NCBI GenBank assembly: GCA_033807775.1
Contig: CM066321.1
Span: forward strand, 43,562,850-43,626,849
Length of the DNA: 64,000 nucleotides
From: Saussurea involucrata
Lineage: Eukaryota > Streptophyta > Magnoliopsida > Asterales > Asteraceae
Direction: 5' to 3'
In this document: in pieces, positions 10,591 through 22,418 of the stretch
Layout: every line of letters starts with the position of its first letter
Position numbering within the stretch: position 1 is the stretch's first letter
Translations under genes and position numbers: made by a program
The notes under the pieces: model-generated
The model's input: only the letters and a program-made list of their open reading frames with translations
Told to the model about the DNA's origin: nothing
Databases searched by the model: none

Positions 10591-13500
10591 CACCTCTTTC
10601 TTGACGACTTAATGCATCAGCTACTACATTCGCCTTTCCCGGATGATAAAGAATTTCACAATCATAATCATTCACCAGTTCTAGCCATCTTCTTTGCCTC
10701 ATATTTAATTCCTTCTGATCGAAAAGATGTTGGAGACTCTTATGATCAGTATAAATTTGACATTTGGAACCATAAAGATAATGTTTCCAAATCTTCAACG
10801 CGAAAACAACAGCTGCAAGTTCCATGTCGTGCGTAGGATACTGTCTTTCATGATCTTTCAACTGACGAGAAGCATAAGCTATAACTTTTCCACGCTGCAT
10901 TAGTACACACCCCAATCCCAGTTTGGAAGCATCACTGTAAACAACAAAGTCTTCGGAACCTTCAGGTAGCGACAAAATCGGCGCGCTGCACAGTTTCTCT
11001 TTCAATATTCGGAATGCTTCATCCTGTTCTGCTTTCCATTCAAACTTCAGATTCTTCCGAGTCAGCTTAGTCAAAGGCGTCGCGATACGAGAGAATTCTT
11101 TTATAAACTTTCGATAGTAACCAGCTAAACCCAGAAAACTACGTACTTCGGTTGGCGTTCTCGGCTGTTCCCACTTTTCAATCGCTTCCACTTTCATCGG
11201 ATCAACTTGAATGCCTTTCTCAGAAACTACATGCCCCAGAAATTGGACTTCCCGTAACCAGAATTCACATTTAGAAAATTTAGCATACAACTTCTCTTTC
11301 TTCAGCAATTCCAGAATCAAACGAAGATGTTGAGCGTGCTCTTCCTTGGATCGGGAATAGATAAGTATATCATCGATAAATACAATTACGAATTTATCAA
11401 GATACGGCTTACATACCCGATTCATTAAATCCATAAAGGCAGCTGGAGCATTCGTCAAACCAAACGGCATCACTAAGAATTCATAATGACCATACCTTGT
11501 GTGAAAAGCAGTTTTCAGAACGTCTTCTTCTTTGACTTTCAACTGGTGATAACCGGATCTTAGATCAATCTTGGAGAAATAACAAGCTCCAACTAACTGA
11601 TCGAAGAGGTCATCAATTCTGGGTAACGGATACTTGTTCTTGATCGTACGCTTATTCAATTCCCGGTAATCGATACACATTCTCATCGAACCATCCTTCT
11701 TTTTCACAAATAAAACTGGTGCTCCCCACGGCGAAGAACTCGGTCTAATGAAGCCTTTATCTGAGATATCCTGCAATTGAGTCATCATCTCTTTCATCTC
11801 TGGAGGTGCCAAACGATACGGTACACGGGCAACAGGAGCAGCTCCAGGAATCAGGTCTATACCAAACTCTACTTGTCTAACGGGTGGAAGACTATTCAAG
11901 TCTTCAGGGAACACTTCCGGAAAATCACTAACAATCGGAATATCTTCCAACTTGTTCTTTTCTGGCTTAATATCTATCACATAAGCTAAATAACTCTGAC
12001 AACCCTTATTCACACACTTACGGGCTTTTATCATAGATATAAGACTAGACTGATGATTTCTACGATCACCATAAATCACTACTGGCCCCTTCTCAGGTAA
12101 CACAACATTTATTAACTTCTTATCACAAATTATGTTAGCTTGATTCTCGGCTAACCAATCCATTCCTACTACCATATCAAACTCGACCAGGGCTATTGGA
12201 AATAACTGAATCGGTACTTCGCACCCTTCTATATCTATCACACAGCTATCAAATACTTCTTTAACTGACACTTGATTATCATTTGCAGTATCTACTATTA
12301 AAGCATGATCTAACACTTTAGGCTTTAAATGCATATAAGCAGCAAATGAAGGAGACACAAACGATCGGTTTGCACCGGAATCAAATAACACCTTAGCACG
12401 TGTAGAATTTATTAGGAATGTACCTGTAACCACGTCCGGATTTTCCTCAGCTTCCTTTGCTGTCATCTGAAATGAACGACCCCTGGTTCTTGCTGGTTCT
12501 AGCCTCGGTACTACTGGTCTGACAACCGTCGGTCTTACTGACGTACCCCCTGATTGTATTCTCCCCAGTGGACAATCGGACTGAAGATGATCAGGAGAAT
12601 TGCACGAGTAACAAAATCTAACAACTCGACAATCTTTAGCAATGTGACCGACTTTTCCGCACTTATAACAGTTTCTGGGATCCACTTGACAACTTCCTTG
12701 ATGAAAACGGTGGCACTTTGGGCAAGGCCTTTCAACTGGTCGAAAAGGTGGACGACTATCAAATCGCTGAAACCTTGTCTTCTTCGGATCTTGTGGTGGT
12801 CCTTCCCATTTTCTCTTTCCCATACCCTTATCACCGGCATCCCTCTTATTATCCCGCTCTACATTTTCCGCGGCATTCACTGCTGCTGTGAAAGTATCAG
12901 GTCTTGTTGCAGTCACTAACTTTCGAATTTATGAATTCAATCCGAATATGAACATTTCCATCTTCATTTTCTCCGTGGCAACATAATATTCTACAAAACG
13001 CGACTTTTCTAAGAAACGGGCAGTATAGTCTCTGACGGATAAATTTCCCTGTTGTAGGCTCAGGAATTCCTCCTCCAATTGTCTGACTGCTGCTTGAGGA
13101 CAAAACTGTTCTTTGAATGCCCTTGAGAATTCGCCCCAAGTAAAGGTTGAGTATACATCAGATCCCTTAGAGTCAATAAGGGCCTCCCACCAATATAAAG
13201 CATCTGCCTTCAACATTGCAGTTCCGTATAACACCTTATCCTCTTCCGCACATTTACTGGTTTTAAATACAGCTTCGATTTCCTTCAGCCACCGCATCGC
13301 CTTCACTGGATCTCTATCCCCTCCATAAGTTGGTGGTTTACAGCTTAAAAACATTTTATAGTCACACCTTCTTGGTACTGCTGTGACAGTAGGTGTGATA
13401 GGCATCTCGTCTTCGAAGTTAGGATCTGGTCTTTCCGTTTCCGTATTATGAGTCCGGTTAAACATAGCCTGGATATTTGCCTGTAATCTTCCCATTTCGG

Positions 13501-13666
13501 CTGTTAGGTCGTATCTCGTACCAAACTCCGTACCACGTCCCTGAACTCTGCCCCCACTTCTGCCTCTGCCTCTTTCTCCCCCTCTTCCCCTTCCTCCGAC
13601 TGTTGGATTGGTTCTATTTGGATTTCCTTCCCCTTCCCGATTTGTTCGTCTCGTACCACTTGCCAT
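10591..13666 (-). pseudogene. gag-pol: Element B gag-pol polyprotein, one nonsense codon, truncated after RNase H
   Basis: ATG at 13666. Gag begins with an Arg/Gly-rich stretch (about residues 15-60), then a capsid-like domain, then Cys/His knuckles including CYKCGKVGHIAKDC and CYSCNSPDHLQSDC near 12590-12670. One in-frame TAA at 12929-12931 divides gag; the frame continues on the other side, so it is a point nonsense and not a frameshift. Protease has DSGA near 12380. RT has the SSPWGAPV and FIDD motifs (FIDD near 11370). RNase H has a Y-S-D-A-S motif and ends at ADALSR, near 10610. The last codons before 10591 and the apparent stop belong to the junction with element A. Integrase is absent. 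Confidence 0.9.
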
Positions 13667-13915
13667 TCTGTTGATTCAAACAAGGTTAATTATACACATA
13701 AACACATACCCCATATAACAAGGTATTCCAGTCCAAACATGTACCTGTAAGATCACAATTACACTGGCCAGGTGTAATCTGAAATTACCTTACATGATGT
13801 TCCTTCTACCTTTTTATATTTAACATCCCAAGGTTCTACAATAATAGGGACATCCTACTTCACATGCAGTTTAAGTCTAGGTACAGATACTAATACCTAA
13901 ATCCCTTAAACTAGG
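13667..13915 (-). other. Element B 5' untranslated leader
   Basis: 249 bp between the primer site and gag ATG on the minus strand, with no convincing frame. Confidence 0.6.
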
Positions 13916-13927
13916 GCTCTGATACCA
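13916..13927 (-). other. Element B primer-binding site (initiator tRNA-Met)
   Basis: The minus strand reads TGGTATCAGAGC two bases after the LTR end, the usual plant initiator tRNA-Met primer site. Confidence 0.9.
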
Positions 13928-13929
13928 TC

Positions 13930-14957
13930 TGTAACAACCCGATTCCCAATATACAAATAACATTTATAACAAAGTACAAAATGTCATAACAACATAACAT
14001 ATACAAAACACATCTCAAATCTTCATAATCATGCATCTTCCAAAAAGCTAAACATGATATATCCTATCACTGTCCCTTATTTGCTCCCTGACCTGGAATA
14101 CATATTTTAAAACAAAAATGAGGGTTAGACCTTGAGGTCTAGTGAGAAAATCCTCGTTAGTTTAAAGAAAACATTTGCACAACATCATACACATAAGAAT
14201 GCCAACTATGACTCATGCATCATGTATCTTTTCATCTCCTTCTCTTTCTCTTTCTCTTTCTCTTGGCCATATTAATTGGTAGCAAGCCAATTAATCAATA
14301 TACACCGCTGTACTAAATACAGCCAACACCACTGTCCCTCTGTACAGCCAACTTTCACCGGTCCTAAGCCCGACCAACTAGCACCCATGCAATGTAATAC
14401 TCATATAAACACCATATGCACAATATTACATTCATTCACATACATGTATTCAATTTGAAAACATTTTAAGTAAAAACTCACTTGATTCGTTTACTTTCCA
14501 AGAACCTTCCCACGCTATTATCAAGTACTCCAATTTCTTCAGTCCCGTATCACGGAATCTTTGTTTCTCTTGCTGTGAATCCTTAAATACTCAGCTGAAT
14601 CTAGCCTTCTTCTTCTTCTTCTTCTTTCGATTTTTCTACCTTTCTTTCTTCTTTCTCTCAACCGAACCCACACACTTTAGATTAGGATTTTTGATAATTG
14701 TGTTTCAAAGGAGACACCTCCTCCTTGTGAGGTGGTAAAGGCGGTGGTGGAGGTGTTGTTTGGCAAAAATACCAAACAAACCTAAAACTTATCCTATATG
14801 GCAAAATACATCCCTATATTTCCATATCAAAATTAAAACTTACCCCTTAACTTCTAACTCCATAACTACTCAACTAACATATATAAAACTAACTCCAAAC
14901 CCTTCTTAAATTCAAATAATAACATTAATTAAATCAATGACATACCTGGTTATTACA
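13930..14957 (-). repeat. Element B 5' LTR
   Basis: On the + strand it begins TGTAACAACCCG next to the primer site. The other end is placed at 14957 because minus-strand sequence there starts TGTAATAACC, nearly the inverse of the first end, giving about 1,028 bp. It includes CTCTTT microsatellite (14237-14264) and CTT runs near 14608-14628. The outer end is inferred only from the short inverted repeat. Confidence 0.6.
14237..14264. repeat. (TTTCTC)n microsatellite
   Basis: About four and a half units of CTTTCT inside the LTR of element B. Confidence 0.9.
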
Positions 14958-15106
14958 TAATTACTTATATCAAAAATCCTACTTATGTCCCCATGGTTAC
15001 AGTTCCCAGGGTACCTGAAACTCCCACAACACAAGAGGTACCTAAGTATGATAAACCCAAGGACAGTGACAAGTGGTCCCTCAAGATTGGGAGAAATATG
15101 AGTGTG
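14958..15106 (+). other. 149-bp remnant between elements B and C, possibly an old gag fragment
   Basis: One + strand frame is open across the whole remnant and gives a Pro/Val/Thr-rich peptide containing PTYVPMVTVP and DKPKDSDKW. The style recalls copia gag proteins, but I cannot place it in a family. It would be the oldest layer here, hit by B on one side and C on the other. Confidence 0.3.
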
Positions 15107-17151
15107 TGTTGGTCCCGAAGGGTTATACAAGTTTGTAGAAGGGGGGGTTGAATACAAACACACGATTTTTACTTTCTAAATTGTTTATTGATAAATCTTA
15201 AAACAATTTACAACTTGTTGCGGAACAAGATTAAGGATTAATCTAATCTAAACAAGTTAAGAACACTAAGTTTCTTGCACTAGAATAAAGACAGAAAGGA
15301 GATAAGAAAATTACGAGTAATAACCTAACACACAGTAGTAAGGAAGAAGAAGATGGCCCGAGCACTTCATTTCTGAAGTAGGGTTCTTCTTATATACTGC
15401 ATGCATTTAATGCATGGCAGTATTGCTTTACACGTGGCAGCAGCTGAGTGGTTGAATGTCATTGACCTTTGTAGACAACCTTAGTAGCCGCATGGTGCAC
15501 AGTGTAGAATCAGAGTTTGTTGTACGATCATAGACAAAAGGGATGTCCGTTCTGACAGTTCATACGGAGACGTGCAAGGGAGGTAAGACAATAGTACTTT
15601 GTAAGGAGACTTCATGATCAGCTTTCGTTGAATCAGTACTTTATCAGCGAATGATAAAGCTCAGTGATTGCTGAAGTCTTCTACTTGATACTTCACGTTG
15701 AATGGACAATTCTGTGACTTCGCTGATATCCGCATCAGTTCATTAGTAGACTTGTCGCTGGTTCTTGGGCTTGATCTTCGACTTCAGCGTAGAACCTTTG
15801 TTGACGTGAAACTTGTCTTCAGGGATCATAAGTAAACAACTAAACTATCAACGATCATCACAGAGACTGAACAGGCTCAGAGCTACTGGATGAACAGTGT
15901 TCGCTGAATGTCTAATCTAAAGAGCGAGAGTTCCTATCAGCGGTACTGTAAAGTCTTAGTACTTATCAGCGATAGTGAAACTCTAATACATATTGTTTAC
16001 TTACAACTTTCACTAAGGGTGTGTTTGTTTTTTTTAAAAAGATCTTATATTCTCTTAAATCTTAATCGGTCAGACCTTTTGCATTTAAGGGTGTTTGTTT
16101 TTTTATTAAAAAAAGAGCTTAAATACTCTGACAACCTCTTAAATCACAAGAGACATACTATTGTCTTATAACCTCTTCTCCTCTCATACCCTAATTTCAA
16201 ATACGCCTCATCCTCCTCCTTTGCTTCATGCCTCCATGGCCGTTCTTCATCCTCGCCGCTGTTCAGCCACCCATCACCGTTGTTCCAGCCACCCGTCGCC
16301 GCCGTTCCAGCCACCCGTCACCGCCGTTCCAGCCACCCATCGACGCCGTTCTCTCCGTTCTCTTCCGGCAACCCTCGACGTTCTCTCCGTTCTCTTCCAA
16401 CAACCCTCGACGTTCTCACTCCAGCGACCATCGATTTTTCCCGATCTGTTCTTCATCTTCTAGATCTGCAGCAAGAGGGGTAACTTTCCTTTTTATTCCC
16501 TGAGAAATTTGTAGAAACATTTCATATAATTTTTTTGATGAAATGTGTTTTGGTTTTGGTTTTACAAACGATTTTTTTGGTGAAGCCAACTTTGGATTGG
16601 TGGTGTGGATGGTGATCTTGATGCCCAACTCAACGCCCAACTTTGGATTAATGAATTGTTTTTTTTTCTTCCATTTTCTGGGTATTTTCCCATTTGAATG
16701 TTTAATGATAAATGAGTATGGAGGTGAAAAAGGGAGGAAGATGTGTGTGGAGATGGACGGTGGAGATTGCAGGATATATGGAGATGGGTTCTTGGGGCAA
16801 CAAGAGATTAAAGGGACACAAAAATGGAGTAATTTGGGGGTGATGTTAGGGTTCTTGGTGTTTTTTAATTTTGTGGTTTAGATGTCACAAAACCATAAAT
16901 TAATTTATTTATTTGTTTTATTTTGTGTAATAAGTAAATTAAATGGAAATATACAAAAAGAATGAGAATTGTTGATTCAGATTCAGACTTCAGACGTTAC
17001 AAAAACAAAAGTCTTGTGATTCAGATTTCAGACTTCAGCACCACCTCTTATAAAACAGAAGTGAAATCAGACTTCAGACCTCTTAAAAACAAACAACACC
17101 TAAGTGTTAAAGAGAGGGTCATTATCAAATCACTGAGGGTTTGGATCAACA
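15107..17151 (-). repeat. Element C 3' LTR, interrupted by a MITE
   Basis: Starts TGTTGGTCCC and ends GGATCAACA on the + strand; this is the inverse of the S-family LTR. Without the MITE (16017-17100) and its 3-bp duplication the length is 958 bp, as in the other copies. It holds the 7-G run, the palindromic ATGCAT spacer ATGCAT region upstream of the TATA box, and the CGCTGA motif cluster. Confidence 0.95.
16017..17100. mobile_element. PIF/Harbinger-like MITE with internal gene-like sequence
   Basis: Flanked by TAA at 16014-16016 and 17101-17103; uninterrupted S LTRs read straight across (CACTAAGT-like). Ends are inverted: left GGGTGTGTTTGTTTTT, right complement GGTGTTGTTTGTTTTT. A 3-bp TAA target and GG-starting ends fit PIF/Harbinger. 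No transposase is visible. A second copy of the left terminus, also preceded by TAA, lies at 16089. The interior 16205-16470 is C-rich with 22-bp repeats (GTTCCAGCCACCC core) and ~31-bp repeats, with short overlapping frames; it looks like captured host exon or 5'UTR sequence, not a gene I can name. Confidence 0.75.
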
Positions 17152-17400
17152 ATCTCCCCCTATTTGATTATGACGTAGCAACGGAGAAAATTGCTAAGTA
17201 TGAAAACATAAGGATAAAAAGAACTCATAAAATATTTGTCCCTTTTACTGTTTTCTGGGATCTTTGAAGTACTGATGGAGTAAAGTACATTCGCTGAAAT
17301 TTTTCTTTTAACTTCGTATAAGATTACAAAGGGAAGTGGAAAAATTACAAGTACAAAAGAGGTAAGCTGATAAGGATAGAAGAAATACAAGGAAATCCTA
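17152..17400 (-). other. Element C 3' untranslated region and polypurine tract
   Basis: On the minus strand AAATAGGGGGAGAT ends right at the LTR. The rest, up to the post-pol stop, shows no frame and matches the same interval in D, E and G. Confidence 0.8.
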
Positions 17401-18652
17401 TCAGCTTTCAAAGGGTTCTTCCTTAACGAGAAGTTCATCAAGGGTCTTTGTTGTTGGGATCATCCAGTCAAGGACAGTTTCTCCCTGATTTTTTCTTTCT
17501 TGTGCTTCTTTGAAGATCATGGGCTTGAGATATCGTGCCTGAAGATCGCGTCTAAATTCACACCAATAGATGAGATCCCTAAGCTGTTCAATGGGAGTGA
17601 TGAGAAGCTCAGAGACACATTAAAAACGTTGTCCTTCATCGTAGTCGAGAAAGAAGATACCATAAGGTTCGCTTATGACTTTACCAGGGACGAAACGTTC
17701 ACCAGGTGGCAGAGAGGTATCCAGCGCTGAGAGATCAGGATCAGGACCAAGTACTTCAGCACGTGAAAAACCAATACCTGTTTCATTCCGGATAGGAGGA
17801 CTTGAATCTGATGGTTTGGATTTTTTTCTTTGCAGAGGCCCTTCTTTGATGAGTCGTAAGAGGAGGAGGAGGAGGAATATCCACAGCAGAAAAAACCAAG
17901 TCGATCTGAGAATTTATGATTTTCTCGACATGGCTCTTATATTGTGAGGTAGATCGCTGAATGGCTATTCGCATCTCCAACCATTCAAAGAAACCGTACT
18001 TATTGATTGTAGCAGCGTAGATGTTTTCCTTGGTACCGTTTTCTCTGAATAGATCGACCTTAACAACTGGAACACCTATGGTCGATTTTCCTCTGATGAA
18101 TACCTTGTGAATTTTGGCAGCCCGATATCGATAGTGCAGTCTTTCTTTGCACCATTCCAAGGTAGAATCAGATACCTTGGTCTTTTCTTCAACGATCTTC
18201 TGGGCGTCTTCCCATAACTGACGTTGGACTTCGATGGGAGCTCTTTTCAGTTTGGGGTCATTCACCGATTCTTGGGCAAGCTGGATGGCGAGGGCCTTAT
18301 CTTTTTCTTCAGCTTCCTTCTTTTCGGCGAGTAATCTTGTGGCTCTAAGATGATCAGTGAACTCTTTCTTTGATAACCTGAACTCTGTGGGAACGGGGAC
18401 TTTGGAGCGAGGGAGGATGATTCGCTGATCTTCGAATTTCTTGATCATTTCTTCTCTCCTTTTCTGATCTTCTTCACTTAGCTTTTGAGGAGCTAAGGAA
18501 GGCCTGTTTTTGTGAGAGAGAAGTTGGTCTTCAGGTTCATCGGTCTCAGTGATTAAATCCAAGACCGGGATTATTTCTTCAGCTCTTGTGGCTGGGATTA
18601 TTGTTGGTGCAGCAGTGGGGACTTCAGTTGAATCCTCAAACAGGGGAGAGGA

Positions 18653-18809
18653 CTAGCTGAAACACAGCGATTGTTTATGTAAGATTATGGGAAGATAGAG
18701 ATAGAGAAAAGAATGGGGTTTAAGTGTATAGAGGTTTTATGGATAGAAGGATTGAGATTGATAAGGGATAGAGAAGGGATGCAGTGTAAGGGAAGAGAAG
18801 ATATTGTAC
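18653..18809 (-). other. Predicted intron 2 of element C post-pol gene (157 bp)
   Basis: Minus strand: donor CAG^GTACAA and acceptor TTTCAGCTAG^TCC. The stretch between has no conserved frame, whereas sequence on both sides does. See the element E copy, where removal restores the frame exactly. Confidence 0.65.
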
Positions 18810-19845
18810 CTGACAAACTGGCTTTATCTGAAGGATGGCCAGATTGCCTTCTGCAGCGAGGCCTTTGTTTTTGCCTTTTTCAGCTTCAGACGCTGCAGGC
18901 TTTGTCTTGGTCGTCTCCCCTGATGGTTCTTTTATCGAAATCCCTTTCTCAGGGACCTTCTTGGGCTCAACGAAGAAGAAGTCATCATTGTCATCATCGT
19001 CATCATCATCATTTTTATGAGTTGATGATGGTTCGTCGTCAGAGATGTCGACAACTTCATCGTCTTCAGCTTCTTCTTCAGACGCGTCCTCATCAGCGTA
19101 AGGTTCGGTCACATCAGCAGCAGCTTCAGTTTCCTCATCAAGTTGCTCCCCCTCAAGAGCAGAGGGAGTTTTCTTGGTTCCCTTAGGATTTTCAACTCCC
19201 TGAGGTTGTGAAGCAGCAGCAACATTTTCATATTTCTCCCCCTCCGAATTATGGGGAAGATCTTCAGTTTTCTTCTCCCCTCTTCCATATTATGAGTGGG
19301 GTAGGAAACAGATTGATCAGCAGCAGCAGTCATAGGATTACTGTCTTCCAGGCCAGTAAGTCCCATGAAGGTTTCAATCACAACTATTCTTGCTTCTAGG
19401 CCAGAAATAGTAGGACTGATCTTTTGGAGATCCTCTCTATCGGCCTGAGTAAAGTGAGACTTTGGGGCAACCAGGCGATTGAGTATCTGCTAAAGGAGAT
19501 CTTTGACCGTGGTGACCTCACCCTTAAGAGTACCAACCTCTGTCTTCAATGATGTGACTTCATTGGACAGAGTGGTGAAGTTTGTTGCAAGGGTGGTGTT
19601 GGTGAGGTTGAGATTGTTGATGTTTGTGGAAGTTTCAGCGAGAGTGGTAGAAAAAGTTCCTATGTTGCCATCCACCTTCTCCATATCAGCTTTGGAGGCT
19701 TTCTCATCAACGACCTCGGTCAACTTTTTGAGGTTCTCTCCAGCGTCTGTAACCGCTGAAGAGTTTGTGGAGAGAGTGGTGTTGTAAGATTCCACCTTTG
19801 TTTCCAGGGCCTTCAGGGAGGTGTTGATATCCCCCAAATTAGGAC

Positions 19846-19929
19846 CTGAAACAGTTATTAACTTATGAACAGAGGAAAGCTCAGAAGTTTGGGGTTTTGA
19901 GAGAGGAGTAGGTTGAGTTATGTGTATAC
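19846..19929 (-). other. Exitron-like segment of element C post-pol gene (84 bp)
   Basis: Bounded by CTGCAG^GTATAC and GTTTCAG^GTCC on the minus strand. Open in frame and a multiple of three. Confidence 0.45.
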
Positions 19930-21439
19930 CTGCAGGCGGGTTGGCGAAGTTGTCAAAGCCTCGTAACCCTGAATGGTATTCCATGTTGCATTCGAGAGTG
20001 CCTTGGCGCATGGAGGTGCCTACAGATCCTAAGTTTTTTCCCATCATCGCATGTAGAGTATCAGCAGCTGAATCATAAACGATGACGTTGGTTCCTGAGA
20101 ACGGTGGGAAATTTGGTGGAGTGTCCAAAGAAAGAGTGGGAGTAGTGAAGGATGAGAAGATTTGTTGGGTGCAGGGTTCAGCGTTGGATCCGCTGACAAT
20201 CACTTCAGTCTGTAGAGAGGCTGAAGGAGGTGGGTTCAGTTCCAAGTTTATAACCTCAGTGTTTAAAGACGATGAGGTCGGGATGGAAGGGGTGGCTTGA
20301 GCAGCTGTGGCAGAGCGTACCACGAAACTATCCAGCGACTCTTGTAGAAGATGAGTCGAGGAGTCTTCAGCATGTGAATGCTTGGAGGGTTGCTCCTTGG
20401 TTTTATTGATCCTTTGAGAATCAAGTTGGGTAGTAGAATGATTCCTTTTACGAGAAGGAGTGGAGGGTGCAGCCTGGGTATCAGCGGTGGGGATTACCAC
20501 TGAAGTAGCTGCCGAAGTAGAAGAAGAAGGATTGAGAAGAGGTAAGAGAGTAGAGAGACGTACCTCATTTGGCATGGGGCTGAAGTCGAGCACCTTAGGG
20601 CCAACCTGAGAGAGTCTCAGATCACCCTCTTTTGGGTATTTGTCCCCAAGTCCTTGTAGAAAGACGGCGCTGATGAATCGGGGATATGGAACCCATGTTG
20701 GTCTATCAGCCATGTCTACTCTGAATGCAAGATCGTCGTAGATGATCGAGGCCCAGTCAACATGGAGACCTTTCAGCAATGCATAGCCCATTGCTTGCTG
20801 AGGTTGAGCGGATTGATCAGAGGAGCCGGACTTCGCTGTTATGCAGCTTATCAAGTGGGCGAAGATGAAGTTCATCTCGCTCGGCATTTTGGACTTCTTG
20901 ATCAGGGTCAGCTTCTTCTCAAGTTGTTTATCCCTCCCTGTTTCCCATACGTAAACCATTGCATCAAAGAATGCAGTGATGGCTTCCCTATCAGCATGGT
21001 TTTTGTGGTTAGGCAGAGGGACAAAGGGTTTTTCTTTGGTGGCAGTGGGTAGGCTGAGTGCACGCCTGATAATGGCGGGGTTGATTTTGGTTGTGCCAAA
21101 TTTGGTGTCACAGAGAATGACATCAAGGAGTTTCTTATGGTCTTTGGGTGAAGGAACCTGGGCTGTTCTGGCAGTATACCAGAACTGAGATAGAAGGAAT
21201 TTATGAGCAGGAGGTACGAAGGTTAGGGCTTTGGATAAGCAGCAGGTTTTCAGAAAATTCACAGCATCATCCAGATGCGTGACTTGCTTTCGAGGAGGAA
21301 AATCGAAAAGCGCATAGAGGTTGTTGTTGTTGAAAGTTACTTTCTCAGGTGTGAACCTGACCTTAGGAGCTATGGGGCGAGTCAGTTTCTCAGCAGCAGG
21401 CGATTTCTCAACAGTAGGGGCAGCAGTAGAAGATGCCAT

Positions 21440-22418
21440 TGCTCTTTTTTTTATCATGTCAACCAAAGAATATAGATAAAGAATACAGTCTTAATGTGGA
21501 AAGACATTCCAAAATAAGATGGTATTTATTTTTGTCCATTTCATTCAGACCAAAAATGTCTTAATGAAGATTAGGGTTTTCTAGTTTTGACAAAAAGAGA
21601 CAAGAACTAGTGAATGTCTTATTTTCCAGTTTCCTTTAGAGATAAGGATTCTGGAAAAACATATGAAGAACAAGTTTAAGATTTTAGATTTAAACTTGAA
21701 GAACAACCATGAAGATTGTGTTTATAAAATCATGAAAGAAAATGATTTCATTTTAAAAAGTTCTTTTGTTTGATCTTGTAGAAACAATGAGAAGATCAGA
21801 AACAAGTTAAAATAGGTAAATAATAAGAATATTAACCTTGTTGTCGAAGAAGAAGATGAACAGTTCTTGAAACGAGAATTCGAGATGCAACAGTAAATCT
21901 TTTCTTGAAGAAGAAGTTGTTCGCGTAAAGGAAAAATATAAAGCCGAGTGTGTTTATATAGTGAGATTAGAGAGAGAGAAAAACTAGAGCGGGAAAGTTT
22001 TTCATCATGACACGGACACGTGTTTGCATTTGATTGGATGGTAAACGAAACTTGCAAACGTGTGTCAGAAAAAGAACATGCCAGGGTTTATCCGTTTGAT
22101 TACGTCACAAACGTCCTTTCATATTTTAGGATGTCTCTGAGGTTTTTGAAAAAAAACTCAGGGACATTTTGAAAACATGAAGCACTGAATAGAAATATCA
22201 GTGTTGGTTTTAGAAATTTCAAAGTATTGCTGATAAGAAAGAGATATTCAGCGATACAATTTGTTTTGAAATCTTGCATTCATTTGCGAACGTCAGCGAG
22301 TAAAGAGAAATCATACCTTAACATCAGCGAATCAAGTTTGTTCAGAGAGAAGATGATAGAATGGGTTATACAAGTTGGTTTTATCCTGTCGCTGATAAAA
22401 TGCGAACCGCTGAAGAGT
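21440..22418 (-). promoter_or_regulatory. Element C pol to post-pol spacer: TATA box and 5'UTR intron
   Basis: On the minus strand a TATA box TATATAAA lies at 21953-21960. About 120 bp on is a donor AAG^GTTAAT (intron from 21836) and just before the ATG an AG acceptor (intron end 21442), a 395-bp candidate intron in the leader. D and E have the same elements in the same order. The rest of the spacer has no coding frame. Confidence 0.6.

Larger units (their letters stand above)
10591..14957 (-). mobile_element. Element B: Ty3/gypsy retrotransposon, Tekay/Del-like, 3' part lost
   Basis: On the minus strand the order is 5' LTR (13930-14957), primer site (13916-13927), gag and pol in one frame. 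Protease before RT and RNase H and the RT sequence style mark Ty3/gypsy; the FIDD motif and the overall look fit the Tekay/Del chromovirus group, though the integrase with its chromodomain, which would settle it, is missing. The sequence stops right after the RNase H end (ADALSR) where element A begins, so A inserted into B and the rest of B should lie left of the window. The base next to the LTR suggests TAATT as target site, not verifiable here. Confidence 0.85.
17401..21439 (-). pseudogene. Element C post-pol ('env-like') gene, frameshifted
   Basis: Minus-strand homologue of the element E gene at 42456-46471. Start ATG at 21439; final stop TGA at 17401-17403. The N-terminal half is open to about 19490 and reads through the exitron-like segment (19846-19929). 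Breaks: TAG-type stop near 19490, a frameshift near 19270, an extra A in exon 3 near 17825, and TAA at 17620-17622 in place of a Gln codon. That last nonsense codon is shared with element G but not with D or E. Features as in the family: folded N-terminal domain (PPRKQVTHL motif), Ser/Thr-rich coiled coil, acidic run, and a C-terminal domain. Function unknown. Confidence 0.8.

Noticed and set aside
10591..15106. Chromodomain or centromere-targeting signals in element B
   Set aside because: The integrase C-terminus where a chromodomain would lie is absent from the window.
16161..16503. Overlapping short frames inside the MITE as a real gene
   Set aside because: Several frames are open at once because of C-rich 22-bp repeats; none reaches a recognisable domain.
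15107..17151. A solo LTR unrelated to C
   Set aside because: It is followed by a polypurine tract and the post-pol gene in the right order and matches the LTR at 40930 almost exactly.
21440..21466. Start of the element C post-pol gene upstream of 21439
   Set aside because: The conserved MAS/MAT start shared with D and E is at 21439, and the upstream codons fall in the predicted leader intron.
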